A DNA stretch of 49,858 nt from Alphaproteobacteria bacterium (GCA_030431485.1 JAUIIR010000028.1:1-49858), one strand, 5' to 3'. Numbered from the stretch's first letter, positions 25,560 to 35,680 are shown. The notes: a model not told the origin generated them from the letters alone. Program-made: numbers and translations.

Positions 25560-27020
25560 CTAGACATTGGTGTCCATAACCGAATAATTGGTAAGAACGT
25601 CGAGCTGACATGGGAAGAGACCAGGCGCAGCGACGGCAATGACCTTTGCCGCAATGGGCTCGAAATCGGCCCGGAAATGGGTTGTGCTCTTGACCACGAC
25701 AATACGCGCCGCGCGCGGGTCAAGCCCAAAATGCATAAACTGCGCGAGATCGAGACACTGGTTGCGGATCGAGGTGACGACCACCGTGATATCTGCGTCC
25801 GTTTCCAATAGGCGCAGTGCACAGGATGGGCCCAGCGTTGCAGTGCCGCCGCCATACATCTCGCCTGTGTATCTGACAAACCCGTCGCTGAGCGTTTCCA
25901 CCCGAAACCTTCCAGAAAAAGGTGCGTCGTTGCGCAGACCTGACCGACCACCAAGTGTTCCCTCGATCTCGGCCCCTAACCCCGCCGCATGGGCGGATAC
26001 TGCAAGCGGTGGGTCGTACATCAGGCCAAGCAGCGTGGCAGGTGCGCCTGCTGTTACCAACGCCCGCAGAATGCCGGTTGTATCGGAGGACGCGCCGGCA
26101 CCAGGATTGTCCTGAACATCCGCCAAAACCACGGGCCGACCGGGTGGAGCCGCCATCGCCCGTGCGACGGCCTCGTCTGGTTGGGCCAGATGGTAATCGA
26201 ACAAGGGTACGGCTGCTTCAAGTCGTGCAAGGGCCGCATGTGCCAATTCATTTGCACGATCATGTGTTGAGGCATGGGCAATAATCGAGGGCCGGGCATC
26301 CGGGGTATCGCCCGCGGTAAACCCGAACGCCATTTCGACCTGCGCCTCGGGGTCATCAGGCAGGGTTGCATAGAGGCTTCGCGCAGGCTCTATGCGTGTA
26401 TTCTGTGCATTGAGCGGCACCACATATCGGGCTTGGCGAAACGCTTTGGCCGGGCGTTCACCCTTAAGGATTGGACGCAGTCGATCCCAACAGCGTGCGC
26501 CGGTTTCTGCCATATCCAGATGTGGGTATGTCTTGTAGATGCAAGTCACGTCCGCGTGGTCGACCATCCGAGACGAGACATTCGCATGCATATCGAGGCT
26601 GACGGCAATCGGGACATTCGGACCAACCTGCGCCCGGATGCGTTCCAGCAAAGCACCTTCGCCATCGCTGTGGCTTTGCGTGATCATTGCGCCGTGAAGA
26701 TCCAAATAGAGGGCGTCGATCTGAAAGGCGCGCAATCCGTCAAGAATGCGTCCGCTGATCGTGTCGAAAGCATGATCTGTTACTGGACCGGATGGTTCCG
26801 CTGCACACCAAAGGATGGGATGCAGGCTCGCTCCTGCGTCCAACGCTGCGGCTGCAAATCCGGCAATCGGAAGATTCATCCCGCGGGTATCCGAGAGAAC
26901 GTTCGGGCCCATCAGCAGCCGAGGCCAACTGTCGGCCATTTCGAATTCACCAAGCCCCGCCTGACCTATGCCATGGCTGTTGGTTTCGTGTTGAAAGCCA
27001 GCAATTGCGATACGCGGCAT
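25560..27020 (-). CDS. M81-family metallopeptidase (MlrC-like)
   Basis: This 486-aa zinc enzyme is of the microcystinase C (MlrC) family: an N-terminal MlrC domain with an Asp/His-rich metal site (H11 in GFQHETN, D107 and H109 in LDLHGAM, D143 and H145 in SLDMHANVS) and a C-terminal MlrC_C domain (DVQDNPGAGASSDTTGILRA onward). The name comes from microcystin breakdown, but the family is widespread next to peptide importers and amidases, where its substrates are mostly unknown. It starts at MPRIAIAG, six bases after the alpha/beta hydrolase stop. It probably cleaves a small amide or linear peptide in the cytoplasm. Confidence 0.92.
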   Translation of the reverse strand: MPRIAIAGFQHETNSHGIGQAGLGEFEMADSWPRLLMGPNVLSDTRGMNLPIAGFAAAALDAGASLHPILWCAAEPSGPVTDHAFDTISGRILDGLRAFQIDALYLDLHGAMITQSHSDGEGALLERIRAQVGPNVPIAVSLDMHANVSSRMVDHADVTCIYKTYPHLDMAETGARCWDRLRPILKGERPAKAFRQARYVVPLNAQNTRIEPARSLYATLPDDPEAQVEMAFGFTAGDTPDARPSIIAHASTHDRANELAHAALARLEAAVPLFDYHLAQPDEAVARAMAAPPGRPVVLADVQDNPGAGASSDTTGILRALVTAGAPATLLGLMYDPPLAVSAHAAGLGAEIEGTLGGRSGLRNDAPFSGRFRVETLSDGFVRYTGEMYGGGTATLGPSCALRLLETDADITVVVTSIRNQCLDLAQFMHFGLDPRAARIVVVKSTTHFRADFEPIAAKVIAVAAPGLFPCQLDVLTNYSVMDTNV

Positions 27021-27026
27021 GTTGGG

Positions 27027-27884
27027 TCAGTTCGCTGCCATTTCGCTGTCCAAAATCTCGCGCAGCTTGGTCGCGACGACATCGGGGCGGTGCCGCACAA
27101 GCGACACGTGGCCCAATCCGGGGATTTCATGAAATGTTCCCTGTGGCACCAGATCGGATACGACTTTGCACATCGCGGGTGGCGTCTGGACATCTTCGGA
27201 GAATGAAATGACATGGAAAGGCACCGGGCAGGTCTTGAGCGCCTCGCGGCAATCGAAATCCAGACAGGCCTGCCACTGGTCGATCGTATCCTGCGGGTTT
27301 CTGTCACGGAAGCGCTCAGTATAACTTGCCTTGATCTGCGACCACAGTTCCGGGTCGTTCAGGGCTGTGGCCGGGAATGCATAAGGTGCGTAATGCGGAG
27401 CAAGGAAGAAATCAGGCAAGCGAATGCCTTGTTTTCGGAGATCAATTTCAGCCTGCATCCAGTCCCGAGTAAAGCCGTCGATATAGGCGGCTGTGCCCAT
27501 CGGGATTGCGAGCGCGACTTTGTCAGGAAATCCAATGGCCGTGGCCTGCGTCACCAGCCCGCCCAACGACAGTCCCGTCACGGTCGCCCTTCCGCCGCAA
27601 AACGCGTCGATCACCGCCGCGCAATCGCGGGCGTAATCCTCCATGCGCCATGGCGGGGGTGGTGCGGTTGTCGTGCCCGCGCCACGCGGATCGTAGGAAA
27701 TGCAACGGAAACTGTCTGACAGTCTTGCAAATTGCTGTGAATAAGCCTCCGCGATCTGATCTCCGCCGGGAACAAAAACCACATCCGGCCCAGTGCCTTC
27801 GACGACGACGCGCATTGTCACGCCGTCATCGGTGGTCAGCGTATGAAATTCGGCATTCGGGCCGAAACCAGGGAAAACCGACAT
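27027..27884 (-). CDS. Alpha/beta-fold hydrolase
   Basis: This 285-aa serine hydrolase has the nucleophile elbow GLSLGG (S106), an oxyanion-loop region VVFVPGGD, SYDPRGAGTT, and the catalytic-His motif PGLGHVSLV near the C-terminus. The ATG at 27884 has an AGGAGAG site and lies 11 bases after the CocE gene stop; the longer frame from 28067 runs through that gene and is rejected. It is the third esterase-type gene in a row after two CocE/NonD hydrolases, so the operon seems aimed at an ester- or amide-linked conjugate. The substrate is not predictable. Confidence 0.9.
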   Translation of the reverse strand: MSVFPGFGPNAEFHTLTTDDGVTMRVVVEGTGPDVVFVPGGDQIAEAYSQQFARLSDSFRCISYDPRGAGTTTAPPPPWRMEDYARDCAAVIDAFCGGRATVTGLSLGGLVTQATAIGFPDKVALAIPMGTAAYIDGFTRDWMQAEIDLRKQGIRLPDFFLAPHYAPYAFPATALNDPELWSQIKASYTERFRDRNPQDTIDQWQACLDFDCREALKTCPVPFHVISFSEDVQTPPAMCKVVSDLVPQGTFHEIPGLGHVSLVRHRPDVVATKLREILDSEMAAN

Positions 27885-27895
27885 CTCATCTCTCC

Positions 27896-29905
27896 TCAAA
27901 CATGATCTCGCGGAATCTCTTCGTTCCAGTCTCGGGTGATCACCAAACCGTCGGCATCGGTTGCTGTGAGCGTTGCAGAGATGCGCCAAATGTCGGGCAG
28001 AGCCTGCATCGACACGGAGGCATCGACCTCGGCCATCCAGTCGTCGCGGCTGTACCGCTTGATCCAACGACAGGTCAGACGCGCGGAGTTGGGATCGTCG
28101 GGATGGATCTCGAACCGGTCCTCGTTTTCATAATGCAACGTCAATCCGGTGTGCAGATGCGTCACCTCTCCCGTGTCATCGTAGCGGGTGTAGGTCTCAA
28201 GCCCTGTCGGATAATCGAGCTTCAACGTCCTATGTTCCGACCCTTCGCGCAGCACCTCTGTCTGGAGCGGTGTGGCGCTTTCGGGTGGGCCAAATTCCGC
28301 CAGCGCCGGGCCGACCTGCGCAGGGTCATGGATTGGCAGAACAAGCCGCGCGTCGGTCAGGGTCAACACTGCTTTGGTCGGCGAGGGGTAGATGATCGGC
28401 CAATAAGCCTGGCTGAGGGCCAACCGAAGCTTGTATCCCGCAGGAACACGTTGACCGATGACATTGAGCTGAAGCGTCGCGTCAACCGGTTCTCCGATGG
28501 GCAGGGTGTTTGGGTCAGAATGACTGTTGCGATGCGTCAGGTTCAGAACGCCAAAGCTGACCAATGTGGCTGTGCCATCTGGTGCCACCAGCGACAGCAC
28601 ACCGGCAAGGTTGGCCTGGGATGAAGTGCTTGCCACGCGGGTGTGGACCATTGGGAAACCGAAGATTTCGAGATCCTTCTCCAAAGGAGCGGTTTCGAAA
28701 AAACGCATGCGCCCGGCTTCTCGGTTTTGATCCAGAGGTCCGTCCGGTCCAGCGCCATACATGCACCAAGTCTGCGCTGCCAATCCGGCGTTTTCCGGAC
28801 ATGCCAGAGTGAATGGGCCAGTCGTGTCACCCAAACCAGTCTCTGATATATGCAACACCAGTTCGGTTGCTTCAGGAACTGGCCAGGAGGCCGCGGAAAT
28901 CCAACGTCCGGGCCGCTCGGTCGATACCGGGCTTGGAGCACTCGGCTCCTGCATCCACGCGCGGATCATGGGCTCATTCATGATGCCGGTCTCGATACCC
29001 TTTAAATGCTGATCCCACCAGCGCAGGCATTCTTGAAGGAACCCGATGCGCGGACCAGGTGTCGCGAAATGAGGATATTTGTGGGCCCATGGTCCAACAA
29101 GCGCCTTTCGCGGGCAGGACAGGTTGCTCATCATGCGAAAGATCGGGTTTGTATAGCCGTCAGCGTAGCCACCAACCGCGTATACGGGCACTTTGACAGC
29201 ACTGTAATCTTCGCAGATGGAACCGTGCCTATAGAAAGCATCACGACGCTGGTGGCGCACCCAGTCGAGGAACCAAAGGCCATTGTTGTCCAGCCGTTCT
29301 TTCCACATGTCGCGCCAGCGTGCCCCCACGATCGCGGGATCGGGCGGAGTGTTGGCGATGGCAAACGCGGTCGCGCCCCAAGCCAACTTGTCGGTCAGCA
29401 TCGCACCTCCCATGAAGTGGATGTCATCTGCGTAGCGATCATCGGTAGAGCAGAGTGTAATCACTGCTGCCAGGGCCTCGGGTTGCCGGGCGGCAATCTG
29501 TAGCCCGTTGAAGCCGCCCCAACTGATGCCGATCATGCCCACTTTGCCGGAACACCATGGCTGCGTGGCCAGCCATTCGATGACCGCAAGAGCGTCGTCC
29601 TGTTCCTGCAACAGGTATTCACCAAGACAGACACCTTCGCTGTCACCGGTACCGCGCATGTCGACACGCACACCGGCATAGCCGTGGCCTGCGAAGTAGG
29701 GGTGGGTCAGGTGATCACGTTCCACGGTCCCGTCGCGCTTGCGATAGGGCAAGTATTCAAGGATGGCCGGCACCGGATCGGCTTCGGCATCTTCCGGAAG
29801 CCAGATGCGCGCTGCGAGCCTTGTTCCATCCGGCATCGGGATCCAAGTGTTTTCGATCTCGCGGACCGTGCGCGGGAAGTCCGTCTTGACTGCGATTTGC
29901 TGCAT
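27896..29905 (-). CDS. CocE/NonD hydrolase (X-Pro dipeptidyl-peptidase-like), paralogue 2
   Basis: This 669-aa protein belongs to the S15/CocE family, which holds cocaine esterase, alpha-amino-acid ester hydrolases and X-prolyl dipeptidyl peptidases. It has a catalytic alpha/beta domain with the nucleophile S128 in GMIGISWGGFNG, the Asp/His regions GGYADGYTN and GPWAHKYPHF, and a C-terminal jelly-roll (PepX_C) domain. WIPMPDGTRLAARIWLPE near the N-terminus is the family signature. No signal peptide is seen, so it is cytoplasmic. ATG at 29905 shares a base with the previous stop (TGATG). It likely hydrolyses an ester or X-Pro-like amide of an imported compound. Confidence 0.93.
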   Translation of the reverse strand: MQQIAVKTDFPRTVREIENTWIPMPDGTRLAARIWLPEDAEADPVPAILEYLPYRKRDGTVERDHLTHPYFAGHGYAGVRVDMRGTGDSEGVCLGEYLLQEQDDALAVIEWLATQPWCSGKVGMIGISWGGFNGLQIAARQPEALAAVITLCSTDDRYADDIHFMGGAMLTDKLAWGATAFAIANTPPDPAIVGARWRDMWKERLDNNGLWFLDWVRHQRRDAFYRHGSICEDYSAVKVPVYAVGGYADGYTNPIFRMMSNLSCPRKALVGPWAHKYPHFATPGPRIGFLQECLRWWDQHLKGIETGIMNEPMIRAWMQEPSAPSPVSTERPGRWISAASWPVPEATELVLHISETGLGDTTGPFTLACPENAGLAAQTWCMYGAGPDGPLDQNREAGRMRFFETAPLEKDLEIFGFPMVHTRVASTSSQANLAGVLSLVAPDGTATLVSFGVLNLTHRNSHSDPNTLPIGEPVDATLQLNVIGQRVPAGYKLRLALSQAYWPIIYPSPTKAVLTLTDARLVLPIHDPAQVGPALAEFGPPESATPLQTEVLREGSEHRTLKLDYPTGLETYTRYDDTGEVTHLHTGLTLHYENEDRFEIHPDDPNSARLTCRWIKRYSRDDWMAEVDASVSMQALPDIWRISATLTATDADGLVITRDWNEEIPRDHV

Positions 29906-31917
29906 CACATGCCGTTCCTTGGGATGGTGTATGTCTGTTCGCGTTCGAATATCACATCGTCACGCGACCAGCAGGTGACGCGCGAAATTAGGTGAAATTC
30001 AGTCTCGGTAGCCGTTTGTTCCGCGTACGAGCTTATCTTGGCTTGCCAATCGTCGCGCGTGAAACTGGCGGTCTGTTCCATTGTCGCGCGGGCGCTGAGC
30101 GGATCGGCAGCGTGGATTGTATAGCGCCGGTCAGAGACGTCGCTGAGTACAGTACCAATGTCGTCAAGCCGAAGATCGCCCACGGGACCAAAGACGCCGC
30201 CGTCAAGAAACGACCTATGTGTCACCGTTCCAGTTGTTAGGTCGGTGTGGATAGACCGTTCCATTGACCCATCGCGCATCCGGGTCAGGGGGCGTTTGCC
30301 GCCCCGCTTTGGCGGATCAGTCAGCACACGTGGAGCTGGTTCCTCCTCTTTGACGGCTCGGACAGGGAGTTTGAGAGTACACGTGCCGGGCCTGAGAGTT
30401 AGAGTGACCGGCTTGGGTGCCGGCCAGAGGATCGGCCAATAGGTCGAGCTGATCTGCACGACCAGACGATGTCCCTGGAGAATGCGGCAACCGACGCCAT
30501 GGAATGGCACGATGATCTCCATTTCCTCGCCTGGAACAACTGCCGACGGCTCGGTGTCACTGTGCCGGTGGGTGAGATTGCAATAGCCGCGCGAAAGCAG
30601 TGTCTGTGCACCGTCAGGTGCTTCATCGATCAAGAGGGCTGCAACAAAGCCCTGCGTCTGGTCTGCCGAGACCAGCAACGACAAGCTCGGTTGACCAAGC
30701 AGGTCAACAGGGGCGTCCACGACCGCTCCGTGGAACTGTAGCGCACCTCCCGCGTCATCGCGACAATCGACCGGCATATCACCGGGAATTGCGAATGAGC
30801 ACATATCCCCGCCCGCAGCGCCAAAAGTCTGCGGGGAACAGATCGACATCGCAGCACCAGAGGAGGGCGCAGCTTCCAACGTCCCACTATTCAGCCAGAG
30901 TTGGGTGGCGGCAACTTTGGGCGAGGGCCATGCGGCTTCCTCGACCCAGCGACCGTCTCTTTCGAGATGCTTGCCTGCTGGAGCAATGCTCTCCTGCAAA
31001 AAGAAGCGTAATGGCGGTTCGTCCATCAAGCCGGTGTCGATCCCCTTCAACCAGTGATCCCAGAATCTGATCGCCTCGTCGACGAAGTCTGCCTTCGGCC
31101 CCGGCACTCCCTCATGGGGATAGAGATGCGCCCATGGCCCCATCATCACCTTCACAGGACCGGTCAAATGCTCGGCAATGCGGAAGGGTGTGTCGCGGAA
31201 CAGATCGGCCCAGCCGCCGAAGAAATAGACGGGGATGTCCACATCCGCATAGTTTTCACAGATCGACCCGCGCCGCCACATGTCGTCATGGGTCTGGTGT
31301 TCCAGCCACATGGCTGGCCAAAAACGCATGCCCTCAAGCCGTCCGCGCCACATTTCGAGCCAACGGTCCTCGCCGACGATTGCCGGGTCAGGAGGCATTG
31401 CGTTGTAGAGCTGCATGATCGAGCCCCACCAGAAATTGTCGTTTGACAGACAACCACCGTAGAAATGGATATCTTCGCGCCAGCGGTCGTCGGTTCCCAT
31501 GACGGGAATGATTGCCTTCAGCGCGGGCGGTCGCGTGGCTGCGACCTGAAAGGCGTTGTAAGCGCCCCAGCTCTTTCCGAACATGCCGACATTGCCATCG
31601 CACCAGTCCTGCGCGGCAATCCAGCCAATCACATCGTGACCGTCCTGCATTTCCTGGTGGGAGTATTCGTCTTCCGCCAGCCCTTCGCTGTCGCCATAGC
31701 CACGGATATCGACGCGGATCGCGGCGTACCCCGCGTTTGCGAAATGTGGGTGCATGCTTTCGTCCCGCATCCGTGTCCGGTCTCTTCGGCGATAGGGAAT
31801 GTATTCGAGGATGCAGGGAACCGGGATCGTCCGCGCCACATCTGGCAACCAAAGACGCGCGGCTAGCTTCGTGCCGTCGGGCATAGGAATCCAAAGGGTT
31901 TCGATTACTTCGGTCAT
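29905..31917 (-). CDS. CocE/NonD hydrolase, paralogue 1
   Basis: This 670-aa member of the S15/CocE family is a clear paralogue of its downstream neighbour (shared LWIPMPDGT.LAARLWLP and LEYIPYR.RD openings). The nucleophile is S116 in GMFGKSWGAYNAF; supporting Asp and His lie in GGWADLFRD and GPWAHLYPHEGVPGP, and a PepX_C jelly-roll follows. The start chosen is the ATG at 31917 (MTEVIETLWI), overlapping the ATPase stop (ATGA), with AAGG upstream; the frame from 31971 is too long. Direct coupling to the importer's last ATPase gene suggests that it acts on the importer's cargo. Confidence 0.93.
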   Translation of the reverse strand: MTEVIETLWIPMPDGTKLAARLWLPDVARTIPVPCILEYIPYRRRDRTRMRDESMHPHFANAGYAAIRVDIRGYGDSEGLAEDEYSHQEMQDGHDVIGWIAAQDWCDGNVGMFGKSWGAYNAFQVAATRPPALKAIIPVMGTDDRWREDIHFYGGCLSNDNFWWGSIMQLYNAMPPDPAIVGEDRWLEMWRGRLEGMRFWPAMWLEHQTHDDMWRRGSICENYADVDIPVYFFGGWADLFRDTPFRIAEHLTGPVKVMMGPWAHLYPHEGVPGPKADFVDEAIRFWDHWLKGIDTGLMDEPPLRFFLQESIAPAGKHLERDGRWVEEAAWPSPKVAATQLWLNSGTLEAAPSSGAAMSICSPQTFGAAGGDMCSFAIPGDMPVDCRDDAGGALQFHGAVVDAPVDLLGQPSLSLLVSADQTQGFVAALLIDEAPDGAQTLLSRGYCNLTHRHSDTEPSAVVPGEEMEIIVPFHGVGCRILQGHRLVVQISSTYWPILWPAPKPVTLTLRPGTCTLKLPVRAVKEEEPAPRVLTDPPKRGGKRPLTRMRDGSMERSIHTDLTTGTVTHRSFLDGGVFGPVGDLRLDDIGTVLSDVSDRRYTIHAADPLSARATMEQTASFTRDDWQAKISSYAEQTATETEFHLISRVTCWSRDDVIFEREQTYTIPRNGM

Positions 31918-32894
31918 GACGGCACCTTTTTTGAGGGAGGACGCGCTCCCGGCTCCAGCGGGAAATGACAAGCGACATTACCCGATGGTGGCTGCGCCGT
32001 GGTGCATATCGATTGCGCCCAAGGGCAGCGTGTATGAAACTCGCATCCCAAGGGCCGAGACAGAAGCGAAGGCACTTCGGCAGGTAAGGTAATCCGGTCA
32101 TGGGCACGGTCAGGGTCCGGTTCCGGGTTCGCCGAAAGAAGAGCGGCGGTGTAGGGATGGCGCGGTGCCGCGAACACGGCCTCAGTCTCGCCGGTTTCGA
32201 CAAAACGACCCAGATACATCACAGCCATACGGTCCGCCACATGATGCACGACATGCAGGTTGTGCGTAATGATGACCATGGCGAGGCCAAGCCGTTCGCG
32301 CAATTCGTTCAGCAGGTTCAAGACCTCGCCTTGCACCGAGACATCCAGCCCGGCTGTTGGCTCATCCGCGATGATGAGCGAGGGGTTCAGCGCGATTGCG
32401 CGGGCGACACCGACACGGCGCGCCTGCCCCCCGGACAATTGGTGCGGATAGCGAGACGCGAAATCGGCGGGCAGGCCCACAAGTGTGAGCAGACGGTTTG
32501 CTTCGTCGCGCAGGTTTCGCCCCTCTGTACCGTGGATGCGGAATGGCTCTGTGACCAAATCACCCACGGTCATGCGCGGAGACAGTGATCCCACTGGATC
32601 CTGAAACATCATCGACATGCGGCGACGGATCTGCTTCATGCCCGACTTTCCCAACACGTCGATCCGCTCGCCATCAAAAGTGATCGAGCCGTCGGAGACA
32701 TGCTGCAACCCGTTGATCGCGCGAGCGAGTGTCGTTTTTCCCGAGCCGCTTTCGCCTACTAGGGCAAAGGTTTCGCCACGATGAACGTCAAAGCTTACGC
32801 CTGCGACACCAAGAATGGCACTCCGGGTGGTCAGACCACCGACGGGAAACGAGACCTGCACATCCCGAACTGAAAGAATGGGCGAGCCGCTCAT
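31914..32894 (-). CDS. Peptide-type ABC transporter ATPase (DppF-like)
   Basis: This 326-aa ATPase has Walker A VGESGSGKTT (47-56), signature LSGGQARRVGVARA, Walker B LIIADEPT and the C-terminal oligopeptide_ABC extension with CEFHTRCPWAQSIC. In the Dpp/Opp group two such ATPases power one importer, here with the DppD-like protein encoded upstream (ATGA overlap). Residues look intact. Confidence 0.95.
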   Translation of the reverse strand: MSGSPILSVRDVQVSFPVGGLTTRSAILGVAGVSFDVHRGETFALVGESGSGKTTLARAINGLQHVSDGSITFDGERIDVLGKSGMKQIRRRMSMMFQDPVGSLSPRMTVGDLVTEPFRIHGTEGRNLRDEANRLLTLVGLPADFASRYPHQLSGGQARRVGVARAIALNPSLIIADEPTAGLDVSVQGEVLNLLNELRERLGLAMVIITHNLHVVHHVADRMAVMYLGRFVETGETEAVFAAPRHPYTAALLSANPEPDPDRAHDRITLPAEVPSLLSRPLGCEFHTRCPWAQSICTTAQPPSGNVACHFPLEPGARPPSKKVPS

Positions 32895-33877
32895 GCCTGC
32901 TCTCCTTGCGTTTGACGGGATCCGACCAAGTTGCAGCGGACGGCATGTCCGCCGCTGACGGAGCGTTCAGGCTGATGTTGGTCGCACCCGTCATGGCGGT
33001 CCAGGCAGCGCGCGGCGAACACACAACCTGCCGGGCGGGCCCGCAGATCGGGGATTTCGCCGGGGATTGTGGGCAACACACGCGTCCTTTGGGTTTGCCG
33101 CGCCGGATCACATTCCAGAAGGCGGCGCGTGTAGGGGTGCGAGGGGCGCTGAAACACATCCCGCACAGTTCCGCGCTCCACAACCTCACCCGCATACATG
33201 ACGACGACGTCGTCGCACAGTTCGGCGATCACGCCGAGGTGGTGCGAGATGAACAAAACTGAGCATCCGATCTTTTCCTGAAGGTCCTTCAGCAACTCGA
33301 TCGTCGTGACTTCCAGTGTTGCGTCCAGCGCTGTTGTCGGCTCGTCGGCGATCAAGAGCGCAGGCTCCATCATAAGCGCCATAGCAATGGCAATCCGCTG
33401 CTTCATCCCGCCTGAAAACTGATGAGGATACCGCGCGAGGGCGTTTTCGGCATCGGGGATGCGGACCAATTTGAGCATTTCGATGGCTCGGGCGACTTTT
33501 TCGGAGTGCGATTGGCCAGAGCGGTACTGGATGTTTGTCATCTGACGGCCAACTGACAGGACCGGGTTCAAAGCTCCCATGGGATCCTGGAACACTGTCG
33601 AAATTCGGAGGCCGCGCAAATCCTGCATTCCGCGGGCAGACAACTTGGTCAGATCCCGCATTCCTTCGAACACGATCTCGCCGCTTCGGATGTCTCCGTT
33701 GTCGGCCAAGAGACCCAGTATGGCATTGATCAATGTGGATTTTCCGCAACCTGACTCGCCGACGATCCCAACAATCCTGCGCTCGGGAACGTCGAAACCC
33801 ACGTCCTTCAGCGCGTGCAGCGGGCCGTCTTCCGTCGAAAAATAGACATTCAGCCCGGAGATGCTCAGGGTGCTCAT
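32891..33877 (-). CDS. Peptide-type ABC transporter ATPase (DppD-like)
   Basis: This 328-aa ATPase is the partner of the DppF-like protein. Walker A GESGCGKST starts near residue 40, the signature is FSGGMKQRIAIAMA, Walker B is LLIADEPTTALD, and a C-terminal cysteine-bearing extension reads AGCVFAARCLDRHDGC. The start chosen is the ATG at 33877, which shares one base with the permease stop (TGATG); a TTG just upstream adds a single residue. Confidence 0.95.
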   Translation of the reverse strand: MSTLSISGLNVYFSTEDGPLHALKDVGFDVPERRIVGIVGESGCGKSTLINAILGLLADNGDIRSGEIVFEGMRDLTKLSARGMQDLRGLRISTVFQDPMGALNPVLSVGRQMTNIQYRSGQSHSEKVARAIEMLKLVRIPDAENALARYPHQFSGGMKQRIAIAMALMMEPALLIADEPTTALDATLEVTTIELLKDLQEKIGCSVLFISHHLGVIAELCDDVVVMYAGEVVERGTVRDVFQRPSHPYTRRLLECDPARQTQRTRVLPTIPGEIPDLRARPAGCVFAARCLDRHDGCDQHQPERSVSGGHAVRCNLVGSRQTQGEQA

Positions 33878-34755
33878 CAACGTCCTTTCAGGCGCGGATC
33901 AAAGACATCGCGCAGCGTTTCGCCAAGGAAGGTAAAGCCCAGCGTGGTGATGATGATGGGCAGCCCACCGGCTATTGCAATCCAAGGGGTTTCGCGGATC
34001 TGACCAAATCCGTCGTTCAGGATGGACCCCCAGCTTGGTGTCGGGGGGCGGACACCGAGACCCAGAAAGCTCATCCCGGCCTCGATGGCGATCACTACCG
34101 GAATGTCCATTGAGGCCAGGATGACCAAAGGCCCAATCACGTTCGGCATGATGTGGACGCGCAGGATGCGGGTAGTCGAAGCGCCCATGCTTTGTGCGGC
34201 GGTGACAAACTCCGAGGTTTTAATGGCAATGGTCTGCGTACGCACGATCCGGGCATAGCCGGGTACATTGACAAGGATCACAACCACGATCACCGCAGTA
34301 AGCGAGGGGCCCGTTATGGTCACCAGCGCAAGTGCCAGCATGACAGTCGGAAAGCTCTTCATCGCGTCAAAAAGGAGGATCAACAGATTATCTAGCCAAC
34401 GTGGCCCGTAGCCGGCGATGAGTCCCAGCACAATTCCGATAGCCAGAGATATCGCTGTTGAGACCAGCGCCACGTAGAGCGCGATCCGCCCGCCATGCAG
34501 GACACGTGCGAACAGGTCGCGGCCCAACTGGTCCGTCCCGAGCAAATGGTCGGTCGATGGACCAAGGAAACGGTCGCGGGGGTTGATGCGGGTCGGGTCC
34601 CAACTTGTTAGAAGATCCGCAAAGATGGCACCGAAGATCACCAGCAGAACAAGTGCCAGTCCAAAGACGCCCAATGGTTCGCGCAGCAGACGCCTGACAG
34701 AGCGCATTGCCTCGGACGAGGGTCTGGCGGGAGGGTTAGAAACTGCTTCTGACAC
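33877..34755 (-). CDS. Peptide-type ABC transporter permease (DppC-like)
   Basis: This permease of about 292 aa belongs to the DppC/OppC group: a first membrane helix (PLGVFGLALVLLVIFGAIFA), an LLGTDQLGRDLFARVLHGGR periplasmic motif typical of DppC, several later helices, and an EAA-type loop with AAQSMGASTTRILRVHIMPN. The exact start is uncertain: GTG at 34755 is used here, TTG at 34773 and ATG at 34707 are alternatives, and the first two overlap the upstream permease end. It forms the channel with the DppB-like subunit. Confidence 0.93.
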   Translation of the reverse strand: MSEAVSNPPARPSSEAMRSVRRLLREPLGVFGLALVLLVIFGAIFADLLTSWDPTRINPRDRFLGPSTDHLLGTDQLGRDLFARVLHGGRIALYVALVSTAISLAIGIVLGLIAGYGPRWLDNLLILLFDAMKSFPTVMLALALVTITGPSLTAVIVVVILVNVPGYARIVRTQTIAIKTSEFVTAAQSMGASTTRILRVHIMPNVIGPLVILASMDIPVVIAIEAGMSFLGLGVRPPTPSWGSILNDGFGQIRETPWIAIAGGLPIIITTLGFTFLGETLRDVFDPRLKGR

Positions 34756-35680
34756 GGGGGTCCAAGGCTCCAACGATAAGGTCTGCGATCAGGTTCAGCA
34801 GAACGAATATGACTGTTGTCACTAGCACCGCGCCTGTAACGACCGGAAAATTGCGAGTCAGAATCGCGTCATAGACAAGTTTTCCAACGCCCGGTCTCGC
34901 GAAGACGATTTCCGCAAATACTGCGGATGACAACATCTGCCCAATCCCCACACCCAGAAGAGTGATCGTGGGAAGGATGGCGATGGTCAATGCGTAGCGA
35001 TATGTGATTGTTCGGTCGGGCAGTCCAAACGCGCGGGCCGTGCGGATATGGCTGGCTTCCAATACTTCCAGCATGGATGCCCGGACCATGCGAGCAATAT
35101 AGCCGACCCATCCCAGCCCCACAGCCAGAGACGGCAGGATAAGGTGGATCAACTGATCACCAACGTCTCCCGGCTCGCCTGCACCGATGGCCGGGAGCCA
35201 GCGCAGAGTGACCGAAAAGATCAAAAGCGCATAGATTGCGATAACAAATGAAGGAACCGCGATGACTGCAACTGACAGGATGCCGACCATGCGGTCAGCG
35301 AGGCTTCCGCGCTTGATCGCAGCCCAGCAGCCCAACGGAATTCCAAGTGCGACAGACCAGCTTATTCCACCAGCGATCAGGACAAGCGTGTAGGGCAATT
35401 GCTCGAACACGACATCCAACACAGGACGACCCGATAAAACCTCTTCACCAAGATCACCTGTCCAGGCACCCATGAAGAAATTCATGAATTGGACCCAAAT
35501 CGGTTGATCAAGCCCCATCTTGACGCGCAGTGCTTCTTTCATGGCGTCCGTTGCACGGGGGCCAAGTGCAACCGAAGCAGGATCGCCTGGGACCAGGTAG
35601 ATCATGCAAAACAGCAAAAACATGGCCAGCGACACGATGGCCACGGAAAGCCCTAGTCGTTTGATGGCATAGTTCAGCAT
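34736..35680 (-). CDS. Peptide-type ABC transporter permease (DppB-like)
   Basis: This 314-aa permease of the DppB/OppB group has an N-terminal helix AIVSLAMFLLFCMIYLVPGD with the conserved PGDPA, then GLDQPIWVQFMNFFMGAWTG, an EAA loop (RTARAFGLPDRTITYRYALT) and a final VFARPGVGKLVYDAI...RNFPV block typical of the group. It follows the binding-protein gene after a 56-bp gap containing a stem-loop and overlaps the DppC-like gene. Confidence 0.94.
   Translation of the reverse strand: MLNYAIKRLGLSVAIVSLAMFLLFCMIYLVPGDPASVALGPRATDAMKEALRVKMGLDQPIWVQFMNFFMGAWTGDLGEEVLSGRPVLDVVFEQLPYTLVLIAGGISWSVALGIPLGCWAAIKRGSLADRMVGILSVAVIAVPSFVIAIYALLIFSVTLRWLPAIGAGEPGDVGDQLIHLILPSLAVGLGWVGYIARMVRASMLEVLEASHIRTARAFGLPDRTITYRYALTIAILPTITLLGVGIGQMLSSAVFAEIVFARPGVGKLVYDAILTRNFPVVTGAVLVTTVIFVLLNLIADLIVGALDPRVRSSF

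Noticed and set aside
26274..27206. 310-aa plus-strand open frame
   Set aside because: It is antisense to the M81 peptidase gene, whose metal-binding motifs are intact on the other strand.
27506..28624. 372-aa plus-strand open frame
   Set aside because: It is antisense across the alpha/beta hydrolase and CocE genes, arginine-rich and without motifs.
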